Assembly: GCA_934045905.1 (NCBI GenBank)
Contig: OW203763.1
Coordinates: 18,172,948-18,236,947, forward strand
DNA length: 64,000 nucleotides
Reading direction: 5' to 3'
Source of the DNA: Leuctra nigra
Lineage: Eukaryota; Arthropoda; Insecta; Plecoptera; Leuctridae
Shown: positions 63,633-64,000 of the stretch, one piece after another
Numbering within the stretch: the stretch's first letter is position 1
Layout: each line of letters begins with the position of its first letter
Position numbers and translations under genes: made by a program
Notes under the pieces: generated by a model
The model's database searches: none
What the model was told of the DNA's origin: nothing
The model's input: the letters and a program-made list of their open reading frames with translations, nothing else

Positions 63633-64000
63633 CTAGAAAACACAATGTGTATTTCAGAGTGAAAAAAGGCACAGTAGGGAAACCAGGGTCAAAGCACCAA
63701 TGGTGTCATCCACAGAGTTGCCAGATGTGGTGATTTATTGCCAATTGAAATTGGCTACCTCGGGGACCCTTTTGGCGCAGAAATGTATAAAATGGCGCTG
63801 GCACTTTTTTGGCATCTCAAATGTGAGATAAATTTCTATAATATTTTGATCAAACTTAGAAATATTCCTTTTTAAGGCAACATCCATTACAAAAATATTC
63901 AATCGTGGTGATTTTAGAGACCTAATTTAGTTATTAACAGTTTGAATATATGTAGAAAGATTCTCTGTGGGGCAAAATAAATTATCAAATAACGACTTTT
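63633..64000. other. Intron upstream of zinc-finger exon A
   Basis: AT-rich DNA beyond the acceptor (TTTTCTAG on the minus strand). No further exon or repeat is recognised before the window ends. Confidence 0.5.

Overview
This is eukaryotic, AT-rich, intron- and transposon-dense DNA. The lipin gene has an insect-type N-terminus (MNS...[10 protein letters not shown]) and short phase-compatible exons. Together with C2H2/MULE, hAT, piggyBac and P-like DNA transposons and a tRNA-derived SINE, this points to an insect. A hemipteran is my guess, but nothing in the window proves the order. No bacterial, CRISPR or operon features are present.

Layout. 1-6.0 kb: non-coding upstream DNA. 6.1-19.9 kb (+): an essentially complete lipin gene (phosphatidate phosphatase) in 15 coding exons, with a second possible terminal exon in its last intron. 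18836-38786 and 39029-62855: two near-identical direct copies (A and B) of a segment of about 20 kb, separated by a 242-bp linker. Each copy carries, in order, the last lipin exon (+), a two-exon F-box protein gene (-), a long repeat-rich stretch, and the last three exons of a C2H2 zinc-finger gene (-). 63.4-63.6 kb (-): an upstream exon of the zinc-finger gene, carrying two more fingers, present once. Its 5' part lies beyond the window.

Consequences. Lipin on the left stays intact with the copy A terminal exon. The zinc-finger gene on the right stays intact with the copy B exons. The F-box gene exists twice, whole. Copy B's lipin exon and copy A's zinc-finger exons are orphans. The copies differ by few substitutions but by several clean transposon events: a 3.8-kb MULE and a 1.5-kb THAP/P-like element only in B, a 962-bp element only in A, a nested hAT present in A with an excision-like footprint in B, and a foldback palindrome that is flipped and deleted in B. 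The copy A/B junction lies inside a second palindrome. Either this is a young tandem duplication, or two heterozygous haplotypes were joined end to end by the assembler. The sequence alone cannot decide between these.

I found no new multi-gene system. The most useful signals are the duplication and its TE-by-TE history, the alternative lipin C-terminus, and an F-box protein with an unrecognised C-terminal region.
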